A stretch of 59,109 bases of DNA from Magnetospirillum sp. (GTDB taxonomy: Bacteria; Pseudomonadota; Alphaproteobacteria; Rhodospirillales; Magnetospirillaceae): contig JANQAI010000009.1 in assembly GCA_024707145.1 (NCBI GenBank), positions 1 to 59,109 on the forward strand, in the 5' to 3' direction. The notes beneath the pieces were generated by a model. That model was not told where the DNA came from and did not search any database. It saw only the letters and a program-made list of their open reading frames with translations. Below are positions 48,077-58,400 of this stretch, one piece after another; within the stretch, counting starts at the first letter, position 1, and each line of letters starts with the position of its first letter. Position numbers and translations under genes: made by a program.

Positions 48077-49074
48077 TCCGTCCCCTTCCCCTGCTGGCGG
48101 CGGCTCTGGCCGTGGCCGTCCTGGTTTCGCTGTCGCTGGGGCCGGCACCGCTGACATGGGCGGACATGCTGCGCGCCCTGGCCGGCGACGGCGACCCGCG
48201 CATGGTGCTGATCGTGCAGCAGATCCGCCTGCCACGTGCGCTGATGGGCGTGATGGTGGGCGGCGCGCTGGGCATGACCGGGGCGGCGCTGCAAGGTCTG
48301 CTGCGCAATCCTTTGGCCGAGCCGGGCATCATCGGCACCTCTGCGGCCGCAGGGCTGGGGGCGGTGATCGCCTTGTACTTCGGCTGGGCAGGCCTCTTCG
48401 CCCCGGCAGTGCCGCTGGCCGCCATGACGGCGGCGGCGCTGGCCACCGTGGGGTTGCTGGCGGTGGCGGGGCGCCAGGGCGAGACGCTGACCATGATCCT
48501 GGCCGGCATCGCGGTTTCCAGCCTGGCGGTGGCGCTGACGTCGCTGGCCATGAACCTGTCGCCCAATCCCTTCGCCTTGTCCGAGATGGTGCTGTGGCTG
48601 CTGGGCTCGCTGAAGGATCGCAGCCTGGACGACGTGGCCCTGGCCGCGCCGTTCATGGCGGCGGGGGCGGCATTGCTGATGCGTTGCCGGCGCGGCCTCG
48701 ACGCCCTGACCCTGGGCGAGGAAACCGCCGCCAGCCTGGGTGTGTCGCTCCGGCGGCTGCGGCTGGCGGTGGTGGCGGGCACCGCCCTGGCGGTGGGGGC
48801 CGCCGTCGCCGCGGTGGGCTCGGTGGGTTTCGTCGGGCTGGTGGTGCCCCATCTTCTGCGCCCCCTGGTCCGTCATCGACCCTCGGCCCTGCTGGTGCCG
48901 TGCGCCCTGGGCGGCGGCGTGCTGGTGACCGTCGCCGACGTGGCGGTGCGGGTCATCCCCAGCCATTCCGAGCTGATGCTGGGGGTGGTGACCTCGCTGG
49001 TGGGGGCGCCGTTCTTCCTGGCCCTGATCCTGCGCACGCGACGGGGGTGGCATGACCGAGCTGATCGCCCGTGA
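48073..49074 (+). CDS. btuC: Cobalamin ABC transporter permease (FecCD family)
   Basis: 333-residue inner-membrane permease with about ten helices. Family landmarks: IRLPRALMGVMVGGALGMTGAALQGLLRNPLAEPGIIG, GSLKDRSLDD, the ATPase-coupling helix region LGVSLRRLRLAVVAGTALAVG, and GFVGLVVPHLLRPLVRH. Start ATG 48073 overlaps the btuF stop; its 3' end overlaps btuD by 23 bases. Confidence 0.94.
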   Translation: MIRPLPLLAAALAVAVLVSLSLGPAPLTWADMLRALAGDGDPRMVLIVQQIRLPRALMGVMVGGALGMTGAALQGLLRNPLAEPGIIGTSAAAGLGAVIALYFGWAGLFAPAVPLAAMTAAALATVGLLAVAGRQGETLTMILAGIAVSSLAVALTSLAMNLSPNPFALSEMVLWLLGSLKDRSLDDVALAAPFMAAGAALLMRCRRGLDALTLGEETAASLGVSLRRLRLAVVAGTALAVGAAVAAVGSVGFVGLVVPHLLRPLVRHRPSALLVPCALGGGVLVTVADVAVRVIPSHSELMLGVVTSLVGAPFFLALILRTRRGWHDRADRP

Positions 49075-49807
49075 TGTCCGCGTCGCCGTGGGGCGGCGAC
49101 AGGTTCTGGACCAAGTGAACATCCGTCTCGCCCCGGGTGAACTGGTCGGACTGCTGGGGCCCAACGGCGCCGGCAAGTCCACGCTGATGAAGGCGCTGGC
49201 CGGGTTGCTGCCCTGCCGGGGCGTCCAACTGGACGGCTACCCGCTGGACCGGCTGAAGCCGGCCGAGCGGGCCCGCCGCATCGCTTATCTGCCGCAGGGC
49301 GCCGAGGCCCATTGGCCCGTCTTGTGCCGCGAGGTGGTGGCGCTGGGCCGGATGCCGCACCGCACGCCGCCCCGGCACGACCGCGCCGTCATCCGGCGGG
49401 TGCTGGAGGAAGTTGATGCGCTGCATCTGGCTCAGCGCCCCTTCGACACCCTGTCGGGGGGCGAGCGTGCCCGCATCCTGCTGGCCCGCGCCCTGGCGGT
49501 GGAGGCGCCGGTGCTGCTGGCCGACGAACCCATCGCCCATCTGGACCCCTGCCACCAGCTGCGGGTGCTGGATCTGCTGCGCCGCCGGGCGGCCGAAGGC
49601 GACGGCGTGATGGTGGTGCTGCACGACCTGTCGCTGGCGGCGGGCCGTTGCGACCGGCTGTATGTGCTGCACCAGGGACGGGTCGCCGCCGAGGGGGTGC
49701 CGGCGCAAGTGCTGGACGATCCATTGCTGGCCCGGGTGTTCGGCATCCGCGCCTGGCGCGGCCAGGCCGAGCGACCGGTGCTGGTGCCGTGGGAGGTGAT
49801 GCCGTGA
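49052..49807 (+). CDS. btuD: Cobalamin ABC transporter ATPase
   Basis: 251-residue ATP-binding subunit. Walker A LLGPNGAGKST, signature DTLSGGERARILLARAL, Walker B VLLADEPIAHLD and switch His in VVLHDLSLAAGRCD are all canonical. It pairs with BtuC to import B12. Translation is coupled to both neighbours by overlaps. Confidence 0.94.
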   Translation: MTELIARDVRVAVGRRQVLDQVNIRLAPGELVGLLGPNGAGKSTLMKALAGLLPCRGVQLDGYPLDRLKPAERARRIAYLPQGAEAHWPVLCREVVALGRMPHRTPPRHDRAVIRRVLEEVDALHLAQRPFDTLSGGERARILLARALAVEAPVLLADEPIAHLDPCHQLRVLDLLRRRAAEGDGVMVVLHDLSLAAGRCDRLYVLHQGRVAAEGVPAQVLDDPLLARVFGIRAWRGQAERPVLVPWEVMP

Positions 49808-50487
49808 CCGCCCTGTCTGCGCCGCCGGTAATTGATCTGCGCCAGCCCTGGCTGCGCGTGGACCTGGGGCGGCGGCACCGGGTGGCGGGATGGCCGGTGG
49901 TCGCTCCGGCCGACGGGCTGGCCCGCTTCGTCACTTGGCTGCAGGTGTGCGATGCCGACCTGCCCCGCCATGTGGACCCCGATGCCTATTTCCTGCATCG
50001 CGCCCGTGCCGAAGGGATGCCTGCCGACGTGGGGCTGCTGACGGCGGCCGAGGTCGCGCGGTTCGCCGCGCACCGGCGCGCGCTGGCGGGTGGCGTGCTC
50101 ACCGTGGTGGCGACGGCCGGGCTGGGCAACGGCGAAAGCGTGATTCCCGCCGACGCGCCGCTGCCGTCCCTCTCGCCGCATCGCGTCGGCACCATCAACC
50201 TGCTGGCGGTGTTGCCGGCGCCCCTGGCGCCGCCGGCCATGTTGGAGGCCGTCTCCATCGTCACTCAGGGGAGGACCGCCGCGGTCATGGATCTGTGCCT
50301 GCGCACCGGCGACGACCGGCCAATCACCGGGACCGGTACCGACTGCGTGGTGGTGGCGGCACCGGCGGGGCCAGGGGCGGAGAGCCATTGCGGCCTTCAT
50401 ACCGCGCTCGGGCGGGCCTTGGGTGAAGCCGCTTACGCCGCCACCTGGGAGTCGGCGTCGTGCTGGCTGGAGGAACAGGCGCGATGA
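49804..50487 (+). CDS. cbiZ: Adenosylcobinamide amidohydrolase
   Basis: 227-residue enzyme starting at GTG 49804 (GTGA overlap with the btuD stop). CbiZ removes the aminopropanol or lower-loop part of cobinamides or unsuitable cobamides so that they can be rebuilt into the cell's own B12. Family landmarks: VVATAGLGNGES, GTINLLAVLPAPLAPPAML and ITGTGTDCVVVAA followed by HCGLHTALGRALGEAAY. Its presence says this organism salvages foreign corrinoids instead of only importing finished B12. Confidence 0.9.
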   Translation: MTALSAPPVIDLRQPWLRVDLGRRHRVAGWPVVAPADGLARFVTWLQVCDADLPRHVDPDAYFLHRARAEGMPADVGLLTAAEVARFAAHRRALAGGVLTVVATAGLGNGESVIPADAPLPSLSPHRVGTINLLAVLPAPLAPPAMLEAVSIVTQGRTAAVMDLCLRTGDDRPITGTGTDCVVVAAPAGPGAESHCGLHTALGRALGEAAYAATWESASCWLEEQAR

Positions 50488-51125
50488 AGGGAACCGCTCT
50501 CTCCGCCGCCATGCATGCGATCACCATCGCTTGCCTGGTGGTCGCGAGCGAGGTTCCACCGACCGTCCCGCCGCCCTTGACGGTCGCGGTGGCGTGGCTG
50601 CCGCCGGTGGCCGCGGCGGCCGAGCAAACGCCGCAGCCGGCAAGCCAACCGGCTCGGCCTGAGGCCAGTCATGCTGCCAAACGCAGCCGCCCAAGCCCTG
50701 TGACAGAGCGGCTAAGCGTTTCTGCCCCGCCAACGCCGGTATCCGCGACGGCGCCCGAACCGCCGGCAGGAGGCGCTGGATCGGATGAGGGGGCGCCGCG
50801 CGGCGAAGTCGCCGCCGGTATCGGATCGACCCGCGAGGCCGAATACACTCTGGGTGCGGCCGACACGCCGTTGCCCGATTATCCGTGGAGCGCCCGCCGC
50901 CGTGGCCGTGAAGGCCGGGTGGTGGTCCGCCTCCATGTGGGCGCCGACGGTCGCGCTTTATTGGCAGAGGTGCTGGAAAGCAGCGGCGACCCAACCCTGG
51001 ATCAGGCAGCGCTGGATACCCTGGGCCGGTGGTACCTGCAGCCGGCCCTTGCCAACGGCGTGCCGGTGGCCACCAGGGTGGTCGTCCCCATCCGCTTCGA
51101 ACTGCGCCGGCAGGCTCGGATGTGA
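50484..51125 (+). CDS. TonB-like energy-transducing protein
   Basis: 213-residue TonB-family protein with an N-terminal membrane anchor (MHAITIACLVVASEV), a Pro/Ala-rich periplasmic spacer and a TonB C-terminal domain (LPDYPWSARRRGREGRVVVR; LDQAALDTLGRWYLQPAL). Probably dedicated to powering BtuB, since it is the last gene of the same operon. ExbB/ExbD are not in the window. Start ATG 50484 overlaps the cbiZ stop. Confidence 0.9.
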   Translation: MKGTALSAAMHAITIACLVVASEVPPTVPPPLTVAVAWLPPVAAAAEQTPQPASQPARPEASHAAKRSRPSPVTERLSVSAPPTPVSATAPEPPAGGAGSDEGAPRGEVAAGIGSTREAEYTLGAADTPLPDYPWSARRRGREGRVVVRLHVGADGRALLAEVLESSGDPTLDQAALDTLGRWYLQPALANGVPVATRVVVPIRFELRRQARM

Positions 51126-51189
51126 ACGCCGTCCGCAGGATCGGTGGCGTGCGGGGTATGGGCGGACATGAACGCCTCTCCCACCAGCC

Positions 51190-52461
<1,272 letters not shown>

Positions 52462-52509
52462 GAAAGCTCTGCGAGTCGTGTCCGGTCAAAATGCCATCTT
52501 TCGAAGGCG

Positions 52510-52539
52510 AAAAAAAGGGGCCTAGCCGAGCCAGGCCCC
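52510..52539 (-). terminator. Intrinsic terminator
   Basis: On the minus strand GGGGCCT and its complement AGGCCCC enclose a 9-base loop and are followed by seven T. It ends transcripts from the 52644-52946 gene before the nuclease-like gene. Confidence 0.88.
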
Positions 52540-52604
52540 CGTCATCGAGGTACAAAGGGTAGGAATATGCTGCGCTTCGGTTCGTCGCCCGGCAAGGCGG
52601 CAGA

Positions 52605-52620
52605 TGTAAATTTTTGTAAC
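52605..52620 (-). promoter_or_regulatory. TTTACA direct-repeat motif, copy 1
   Basis: On the minus strand GTTACAAAAATTTACA: two half-sites 10 bases apart. It lies 24 bases beyond the stop of the first MYPMGMD gene, 144 bases upstream of the nuclease-like gene start, with a terminator in between. It may be the remnant of a lost promoter. Confidence 0.45.
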
Positions 52621-52643
52621 GGCTGGAGCGTAGGGTTTATGGG

Positions 52644-52946
52644 TTACTTGTGATCGTGGGGCGCCGGATGCTCGGGCATATTCAGATGGGCACGGACCAC
52701 GTTCAGATACTGCTCGGTTTCGACGGTCTTGCCTTCCTTGCACGTTTCCTTGGCGAGGCGGAAGTTGTCCGCGACTTGCTTGTAATTGCCCGCCGGGCGG
52801 TCCATGCCCATGGGATACATCTTGTCCCACTGCGCCTGGACTTCCTTCACCGAGGCCTCGCAGGGCTGCTCGGCGCGGGCAGCGCCGGTGAAGCCGATGG
52901 CGAGGGCGAGAGCCGGAATGGCGGCCAGGGCGATCTTCTTGAACAT
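52644..52946 (-). CDS. Small periplasmic MYPMGMD-motif protein, paralogue A
   Basis: 100 residues with a signal peptide (MFKKIALAAIPALALAIGFTGAARA) and a mature part of about 75 residues. It shares with its neighbour the pattern WDKMYPMGMDR..NYKQV..F..AK..C..GK..E..QYL.VVR.HL.MP. Cys29 and Cys69 are conserved and probably form a disulfide. Met43, Met46, Met48, Met90, His87 and a His-rich end (PEHPAPHDHK) are candidate copper or silver ligands. I do not recognise a named family. Context (DUF411, cytochrome c, Cus efflux) and the shared upstream motif suggest a metal-stress role. ATG 52946 chosen because the signal peptide starts there. Confidence 0.8.
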   Translation of the reverse strand: MFKKIALAAIPALALAIGFTGAARAEQPCEASVKEVQAQWDKMYPMGMDRPAGNYKQVADNFRLAKETCKEGKTVETEQYLNVVRAHLNMPEHPAPHDHK

Positions 52947-53030
52947 TTTCGTTCTCCGTATCCATCGCCGCAGCCATCCGCGGCATGGATACAGTAAGCG
53001 CCCGTTCCGTAACCGGCCGATGAACCCGAA

Positions 53031-53046
53031 GGTAAAGTTTTGTAAA
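53031..53046 (-). promoter_or_regulatory. TTTACA direct-repeat motif, copy 2
   Basis: On the minus strand TTTACAAAACTTTACC, half-sites 10 bases apart, 85 bases upstream of the paralogue A start. Spacing of one helical turn is typical of sites bound by OmpR-type response regulators. Confidence 0.55.
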
Positions 53047-53201
53047 CCGGCGCACTTCCTGACCCGTTGGCGGATGCCGCTTTCCAGAGCCTGAAATCCG
53101 CCTGCGGCATGCATTCCATGCGCGTGCAAACTTCCTTTGGCAAGACGGCCGGAGACGAGATCTCCGGCCGTCCGGCGGCGCGTCGCTGACGGGTGCCGTC
53201 C

Positions 53202-53663
53202 TTACTCGGCCTTCAGCTGCGGGTCGTGATGGGTGCTCGGGCCGTCGCTGTGCATCGTTTCAGGCGCCGCCGGGCCGGGGGTGCCGCCCATGGCCGGCGT
53301 GGTCTTGGCGTCGTGATGCTCGCTCGGGCCGTCGCTGTGCAGGGTCTCGGCGGGCACGCGGCCGGAGTTGTTCGCCCCGAGGAGCTGCGGCATGTGGAGA
53401 TGGCCGCGAACGACCTCAAGGTACTGAGTTGCTTCGGTGCTTTTGCCCTGGCCGCAGAGTTCCTTGGCCCGGCGGAAACTCTCGGTCACCTGCTTGTAGT
53501 TGCTGCTGGAACCGCGGTCCATGCCCATGGGATACATCTTGTCCCATTCCTTCTGGACCTGGGCGACGTTGTCCTTGCAGGTGATGTCGGCCGCCTGGAC
53601 GGGCGCGGTCGCCAGAACCGCCAGAGCGGGAATGGCCAGGGCGAACAAACGGATGGTTTTCAT
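53202..53663 (-). CDS. Small periplasmic MYPMGMD-motif protein, paralogue B with His repeats
   Basis: 153 residues: signal peptide (MKTIRLFALAIPALAVLATAPVQA), then a core closely matching paralogue A (EWDKMYPMGMDR; Cys29 and Cys70; QYLEVVRGHLHMP). It adds a C-terminal tail with two copies of a unit reading ETLHSDGPSEHHD and ETMHSDGPSTHHD. The His/Asp/Met content of the repeated unit suggests metal binding. Own promoter region upstream with the direct-repeat motif. Function unknown; probably periplasmic metal sequestration. Confidence 0.8.
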   Translation of the reverse strand: MKTIRLFALAIPALAVLATAPVQAADITCKDNVAQVQKEWDKMYPMGMDRGSSSNYKQVTESFRRAKELCGQGKSTEATQYLEVVRGHLHMPQLLGANNSGRVPAETLHSDGPSEHHDAKTTPAMGGTPGPAAPETMHSDGPSTHHDPQLKAE

Positions 53664-53764
53664 GATGAGCCTCGTCTTCTTTGGTTCGGGTGAGGGTTTC
53701 GCCCCTCGACCGCTTCCGATGAGAGAAGACTAGGCCGGCAACGTAACTCAACAATGACGCGTAT

Positions 53765-53780
53765 TGTAAATTTTTGTAAA
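53765..53780 (-). promoter_or_regulatory. TTTACA direct-repeat motif, copy 3
   Basis: On the minus strand TTTACAAAAATTTACA, the most perfect copy, half-sites 10 bases apart, 102 bases upstream of the paralogue B start in an AT-rich segment (53755-53870). Confidence 0.6.
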
Positions 53781-53915
53781 ATCAATCCAAGTACTTTTAC
53801 TTGACAAGATAATAAATTTCTTCGGTTTGTGTCGGCCGTATCTCATATACTTTCCCAGGCTGAGAATTATTTATTGGTATACGTGCTCGGAGGATGCACT
53901 TTGCCCCGCTCGGTC

Positions 53916-54104
53916 TTAGCCGGCAGCAGCCAAACGTAAGCGGAAGGCGATCTCGGCCCGCTCACGCAGCAATTCACGTTGATCGCGGGTAAGCCTGTGC
54001 TGCCGAGCACACATGTCACAGGCTGCAAGCAACTCACCGAGCGAATTGCACGAGCGCGACAACTCATCGGCCAACACAGGCAATGCAGTCTCGGCGTTTT
54101 TCAT
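53916..54104 (-). CDS. Small hypothetical protein with CxxC
   Basis: 62 residues from ATG 54104 (MKNAETALPVLADELSRSCN). Mostly helical, with three Cys, two in CDMC, and a strongly charged C-terminal half (HRLTRDQRELLRERAEIAFRLRLA). No signal peptide. Not recognised. It lies between the metal-resistance operon and the MYPMGMD genes on the same strand, so a cytosolic metal-related or regulatory role is possible. Coding status is moderately supported by length and composition only. Confidence 0.45.
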   Translation of the reverse strand: MKNAETALPVLADELSRSCNSLGELLAACDMCARQHRLTRDQRELLRERAEIAFRLRLAAAG

Positions 54105-54310
54105 GGAGTTCCATCCCCCTGTTCGGGGGGCACCCTTCCCAGACAGAGAGGTTGGTGACATCCTCCCCGCATCTGTATTCGCTTCGCATTCCAATCCAGT
54201 TTAGAAGCGTGGTCATTCCGGACAAGTTTTTGTGTGTGAAATTTTGCAATTCATCCATCTTTTATTGGAGCATGATCTCCAGCCATCAACTGACAATTTT
54301 CCCGTGCCTG

Positions 54311-54336
54311 AATTCGGGATCAGTAACTCCCGAATT
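54311..54336 (-). terminator. Hairpin at the end of the DUF411 gene
   Basis: AATTCGGGA and its exact complement flank an 8-base loop that includes the DUF411 stop codon. On the minus strand it is followed within 20 bases by GGGAAAATTGTC, a weak T-tract, so a terminator is possible. The remainder of 54105-54310 shows only AT-rich sequence. Confidence 0.4.
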
Positions 54337-54775
54337 GCTTCGGGTCGGAAGCGCCGAAGGTGTAGATCGTGTTGGGAACCTTGGGGCCGTCCATGCCTGG
54401 CGACCCGGAAGGCATTCCCGGGGATGCCAGCCCTTTGGCTTGAGGGCGTTCGGCCAGGAACCGCTCGATTGCTTCGAGGGGGACGTGGCCTTCCACCACC
54501 GCGGCGCCGATCTTGGCGGTGTGACAGGAACGAAGGGAGTCGGGAACTCCAAGCTCGTCTTTCACCCGATCCATGTCCTCGCGATCGATCACGGTGACCT
54601 TGTAGCCGTTGCGCTGGAGGTAGGTCGCCCACCCCTTGCAGCAGCCGCAGGTTGGGCTTTTATAGATGACGGCCTCCCGCGCCTGGGCCGGCGACGGCTC
54701 GAAAGCGACAAAACTCGCGAGGCCGCCAAGGCCAAGGGCAGCGATTCCCATCAGGGCTGCCAGCTTACGTCCCAT
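54320..54775 (-). CDS. DUF411 periplasmic metal-binding protein
   Basis: 151 residues from ATG 54775: signal peptide or anchor (LMGIAALGLGGLASFVAF), then the DUF411 signature VIYKSPTCGCCKGWATYL with Cys43, 45 and 46, a second SCHTAKIG site (Cys84, His85), and GAAVVEGHVPLEAIERFLAERP. Met-containing tail MPSGSPGM. The family is associated with copper and silver resistance and is thought to bind Cu(I). Its start overlaps the cytochrome gene by 11 bases: last gene of the cus operon. Confidence 0.92.
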   Translation of the reverse strand: MGRKLAALMGIAALGLGGLASFVAFEPSPAQAREAVIYKSPTCGCCKGWATYLQRNGYKVTVIDREDMDRVKDELGVPDSLRSCHTAKIGAAVVEGHVPLEAIERFLAERPQAKGLASPGMPSGSPGMDGPKVPNTIYTFGASDPKQFGSY

Positions 54776-55406
54776 TGCCTGCTTTCCTTCCGTGAGCGTG
54801 CGTATGGTTGTGGCCGCGATGCGCATCGCCGTGGGCACTCGGCCCCGGTCCCGATGTTTCGGCGGTGTGAGAATGGGAGTGATGGCCTTCGCCCGCACGA
54901 TTGGCTTCGGCAACCAGTTCGGCATAAGCCGCCGCATTCATTGAGGGTAGCTTCGAGGTCAGGGCGACTACCGGCCAAAGCCGTTCATCCCCATGCCCGC
55001 CCCAAGCCGGCATGCCGGACATCTTGATGCCGTTCTTCACGATCCAGAAAACCTCCGCCGGCCCGCGCTCCACGGCCGTTCGGCCGAGATCGGGAGGCGG
55101 TGGGTACATCCCCTGGGCGATTTCCGAGGGCTCCACCCCCGGGGCTCCATGGCAAACCGCGCAATGCGACTGGAAATGAACAACACCCTCGACCAGTTGC
55201 GAGCGGTCTTCCAGGTTTCCCGGCGGGATCACCTCCGCAGAACGAACCGCAATCGACCGGTCCCGCACCATCCGTAGGAATTTGGTGGTGACGTCCCAGT
55301 GGGGTGTGCTCGCCGACACGTCGAATGCGCCGGTGCCGACAACGAGTCCCGTCCCGACAACCGTGACAAGACCGGCCGACGTGACCAACGGCCATAATTT
55401 ACTCAT
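54765..55406 (-). CDS. c-type cytochrome with His-rich C-terminal tail
   Basis: 213-residue membrane-anchored or secreted monohaem cytochrome c. Hydrophobic N-terminus (VTSAGLVTVVGTGLVVGTGA), haem motif CAVCH at 82-86, distal Met ligand in SGMPAWGG (Met132). The last 40 residues carry ten His (HHSHSH; HGDAHRGHNHTHAHG), a metal-binding tail rarely seen on such cytochromes. It lies 34 bases after cusA and overlaps DUF411, so it belongs to the metal efflux operon. A role in periplasmic copper redox control is inference. Confidence 0.9.
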   Translation of the reverse strand: MSKLWPLVTSAGLVTVVGTGLVVGTGAFDVSASTPHWDVTTKFLRMVRDRSIAVRSAEVIPPGNLEDRSQLVEGVVHFQSHCAVCHGAPGVEPSEIAQGMYPPPPDLGRTAVERGPAEVFWIVKNGIKMSGMPAWGGHGDERLWPVVALTSKLPSMNAAAYAELVAEANRAGEGHHSHSHTAETSGPGPSAHGDAHRGHNHTHAHGRKAGNGT

Positions 55407-55440
55407 GAGAGGGGTCCTTGCGCGTGGGCGTCGCCGATGC

Positions 55441-58400
55441 TCAATTCGCCGGTTCCGACGACGGCGCTTTCAATGCCGCTTCGATCGGCGACGGATGTCT
55501 CGGCAGCCCCCTTTGCTTGATCAGGGCGTAGATGGCGGGGATGACGATGAGGGTGAGGATGGTGGAGGAAACCATGCCGCCGACCATGGGCATGGCGATG
55601 CGGCGCATGACCTCGGAGCCGGTGCCGGTGCTCCACATGATGGGCAGCAGGCCGGCCATGATGGCGACCACGGTCATCATCTTGGGACGCACGCGTTCGA
55701 CGGCGCCCTCCATGATGGCCTCGTAGAGGTCGGCGCGGGTGAAGGCGCGACCCTCGGCCTCGCGCTTGTGCCGCAGTTCCTTGAGCGCGTGGTCGAGGTA
55801 GATCAGCATGACCACGCCGGTCTCGGCGGCGACGCCGGCCAGGGCGATGTAGCCCACCGCCACCGCCACGCTCATGTTGAAGTCCAGCCACCATTGCAGC
55901 CACAGCCCGCCCACTAGGGCGAAGGGCAGCGACAGCATGACGATCAGCGTCTCGGTCACCCGTTTGAAGTTCAGGTAGAGCAGCAGGAAGATAATGAGGA
56001 TGGTGACCGGCACCACGATCTTCAGCTTCTCGATGGCGCGTTCCATGTATTCGAACTGGCCCGACCAGGTGACGAAGTAGCCGGGCGGCATCTGCACGCT
56101 GTCGGTGACCGCCTTGCGTGCCTCGGCCACGTAGCCGCCGATGTCGCGGTCGCGGATGTCCACGTAGATGTAGGCGGACAACAGCGCGTTCTCGGTGCGG
56201 ATGCCGGCCGGTCCCTTGGTCAGGCGCACCTTGGCCAACTGGCCCAGCGGGATGGCGGTGCCGTCCATGGTGTTGACCAGCACGCGCGACGCGATGGCCT
56301 GCGGGTCGGAACGGAACTCGCGCGGATAGCGCACGTTGACGCTGAACCTTTCGCGGCCCTCCACCGTGGTGGTCACCGATTCGCCGCCAAGCGCGGTCAG
56401 GATGACTTCCTGCAGGTCGTCGATGGTCAGGCCGTAGCGGGCCAGCTGGGCGCGGTCGGGCTGGATGTCCAGGTAGTAGCCGCCGCCGATGCGTTCGGCA
56501 TAGGCCGAGGTGGTGCCGGGCACCGCCTTGACCACCGCCTCGATCTGGCGGGCGAGCTTTTCCATCTCGTCCAAATCCTTGCCGAACACCTTGATGCCGA
56601 TGGGGGTGCGGATGCCGGTGGACAGCATGTCGATGCGGGCGCGCAGCGGCATGGTCCAGGCGTTGGACACGCCGGGCATCTGCAGGGCCTTGTCCATCTC
56701 GGCGATCAGCTTCTCGGTGGTCATGCCCGGCCGCCACTGGCTTTCCGGCTTCAAGTTGATCACCGTCTCGAACATCTCGGTCGGCGCCGGGTCGGTGGCG
56801 GTGGCGGCGCGGCCGGCCTTGCCGAACACCGACTCCACCTCGGGGAAGCCCTTGATGATGCGGTCCTGGAGTTGGAGCAGTTCGGACGCCTTGGTGATGG
56901 ACAGGCCCGGCAAGGTCGTCGGCATGTAGAGGATGGTGCCCTCGTTCAAGCTGGGCATGAACTCCGAGCCGATGCGGGCAAGCGGCCAGATCGAGGCCCC
57001 CAAGGCCACCAGCGCCACCGCGATGGTCGGCACCTTGGTCTTGAGCACGCCGCGGATGGCCGGGCGGTAGATCCAGATGAGGAAGCGGTTGATGGGGTTC
57101 TTCCGTTCGGGAAGGATGCGGCCCCGGATGAACAGCATCATCAGCACGGGGACCAGCGTCACCGACAGGAACGCCGCGCCCGCCATGGAAAAGGTCTTGG
57201 TGAAGGCCAGCGGCTTGAACAGCCGGCCTTCCTGCGCCTCCAGGGTGAACACCGGCAGGAACGACACGGTGATGATGAGCAGGCCGAAGAATAGGCTCGG
57301 CCCCACCTCGATGGCTGCGTCGATCAGCGCCTGCGCCCGGCTGTCGCCCGGCTTCATGCGTTCCAGGTGCTTGTGGGCGTTCTCGATCATGACGATGGCG
57401 GCATCGACCATGGCGCCCACGGCGATGGCGATGCCGCCAAGGCTCATGATGTTGGAGGTCATCCCCAGCCAGTCCATGACGATCATGGCGATCAGCACGC
57501 CCACTGGCAGCATGACGATGGCGACCAGGGCGGAACGGACGTGCAGCAGGAAGATCACGCACACCACGGCGACGATGATGCTTTCCTCGACCAGGGTGTG
57601 CTTCAGCGTCTCCACCGCGCGCAGGATCAGGTCGGAGCGGTCGTAGACCGACTGGATGCTGACGCCTTCGGGCAGGCCGGAGGAAACCTCGGCGATCTTG
57701 TCCTTGGCCCGCTCGATGACGGCGAGGGCGTTCTGGCCGAAGCGCTGGACGATGATGCCGCTGACCGCCTCGCCCTCGCCGTTGAGTTCGCCCAGGCCCC
57801 GGCGTTCATCGGGGCCGAGTTCGACGCGGGCGACGTCGCGCAGCAGGACGGGGGTGCCGGCCTGGACCTTGAGCACGATCTGCTCGATGTCGGGCACGCC
57901 CTTGAGGTAGCCGCGGCCGCGCACCACGAACTCGGTCTCGGCCATCTCGACCACGCGGCCGCCCACGTCGATATTGCTCTTGCGGATGGCCTCGGTGACC
58001 TTGGCCAGCGGGATGCCGTAGGCCTGAAGGCGCTGCGGGTCGACCACCACCTGGTACTGCTGGACGAAGCCGCCGATGCTGGCCACCTCGGCCACGCCTT
58101 CGGCCTTGGCCAGCTGGTAGCGCAGGTACCAATCCTGGATGGTGCGCAACTCGGCCAGGGTGCGGTCCTTGGCCTGCACCACGTACTGGTAGACCCAGCC
58201 CACGCCGGTGGCGTCGGGGCCGAGCGACGGCGTCACCCCCGGCGGCATGCGCTTGGCGGCGAAGTTCAGGTACTCCAGCACGCGCGAGCGCGCCCAGTAG
58301 ATGTCGGTGCCGTCCTCGAAGATGATGTAGACGAAGCTGACGCCGAAGAACGAGAAGCCGCGCACCAGCTTGGACTTGGGCACGCTCAGCATGGCGGTGG

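Noticed and set aside
54083..55027. Plus-strand open frame across the DUF411 and cytochrome genes
   Set aside because: It is antisense to two clearly assigned genes and its translation has no recognisable features.
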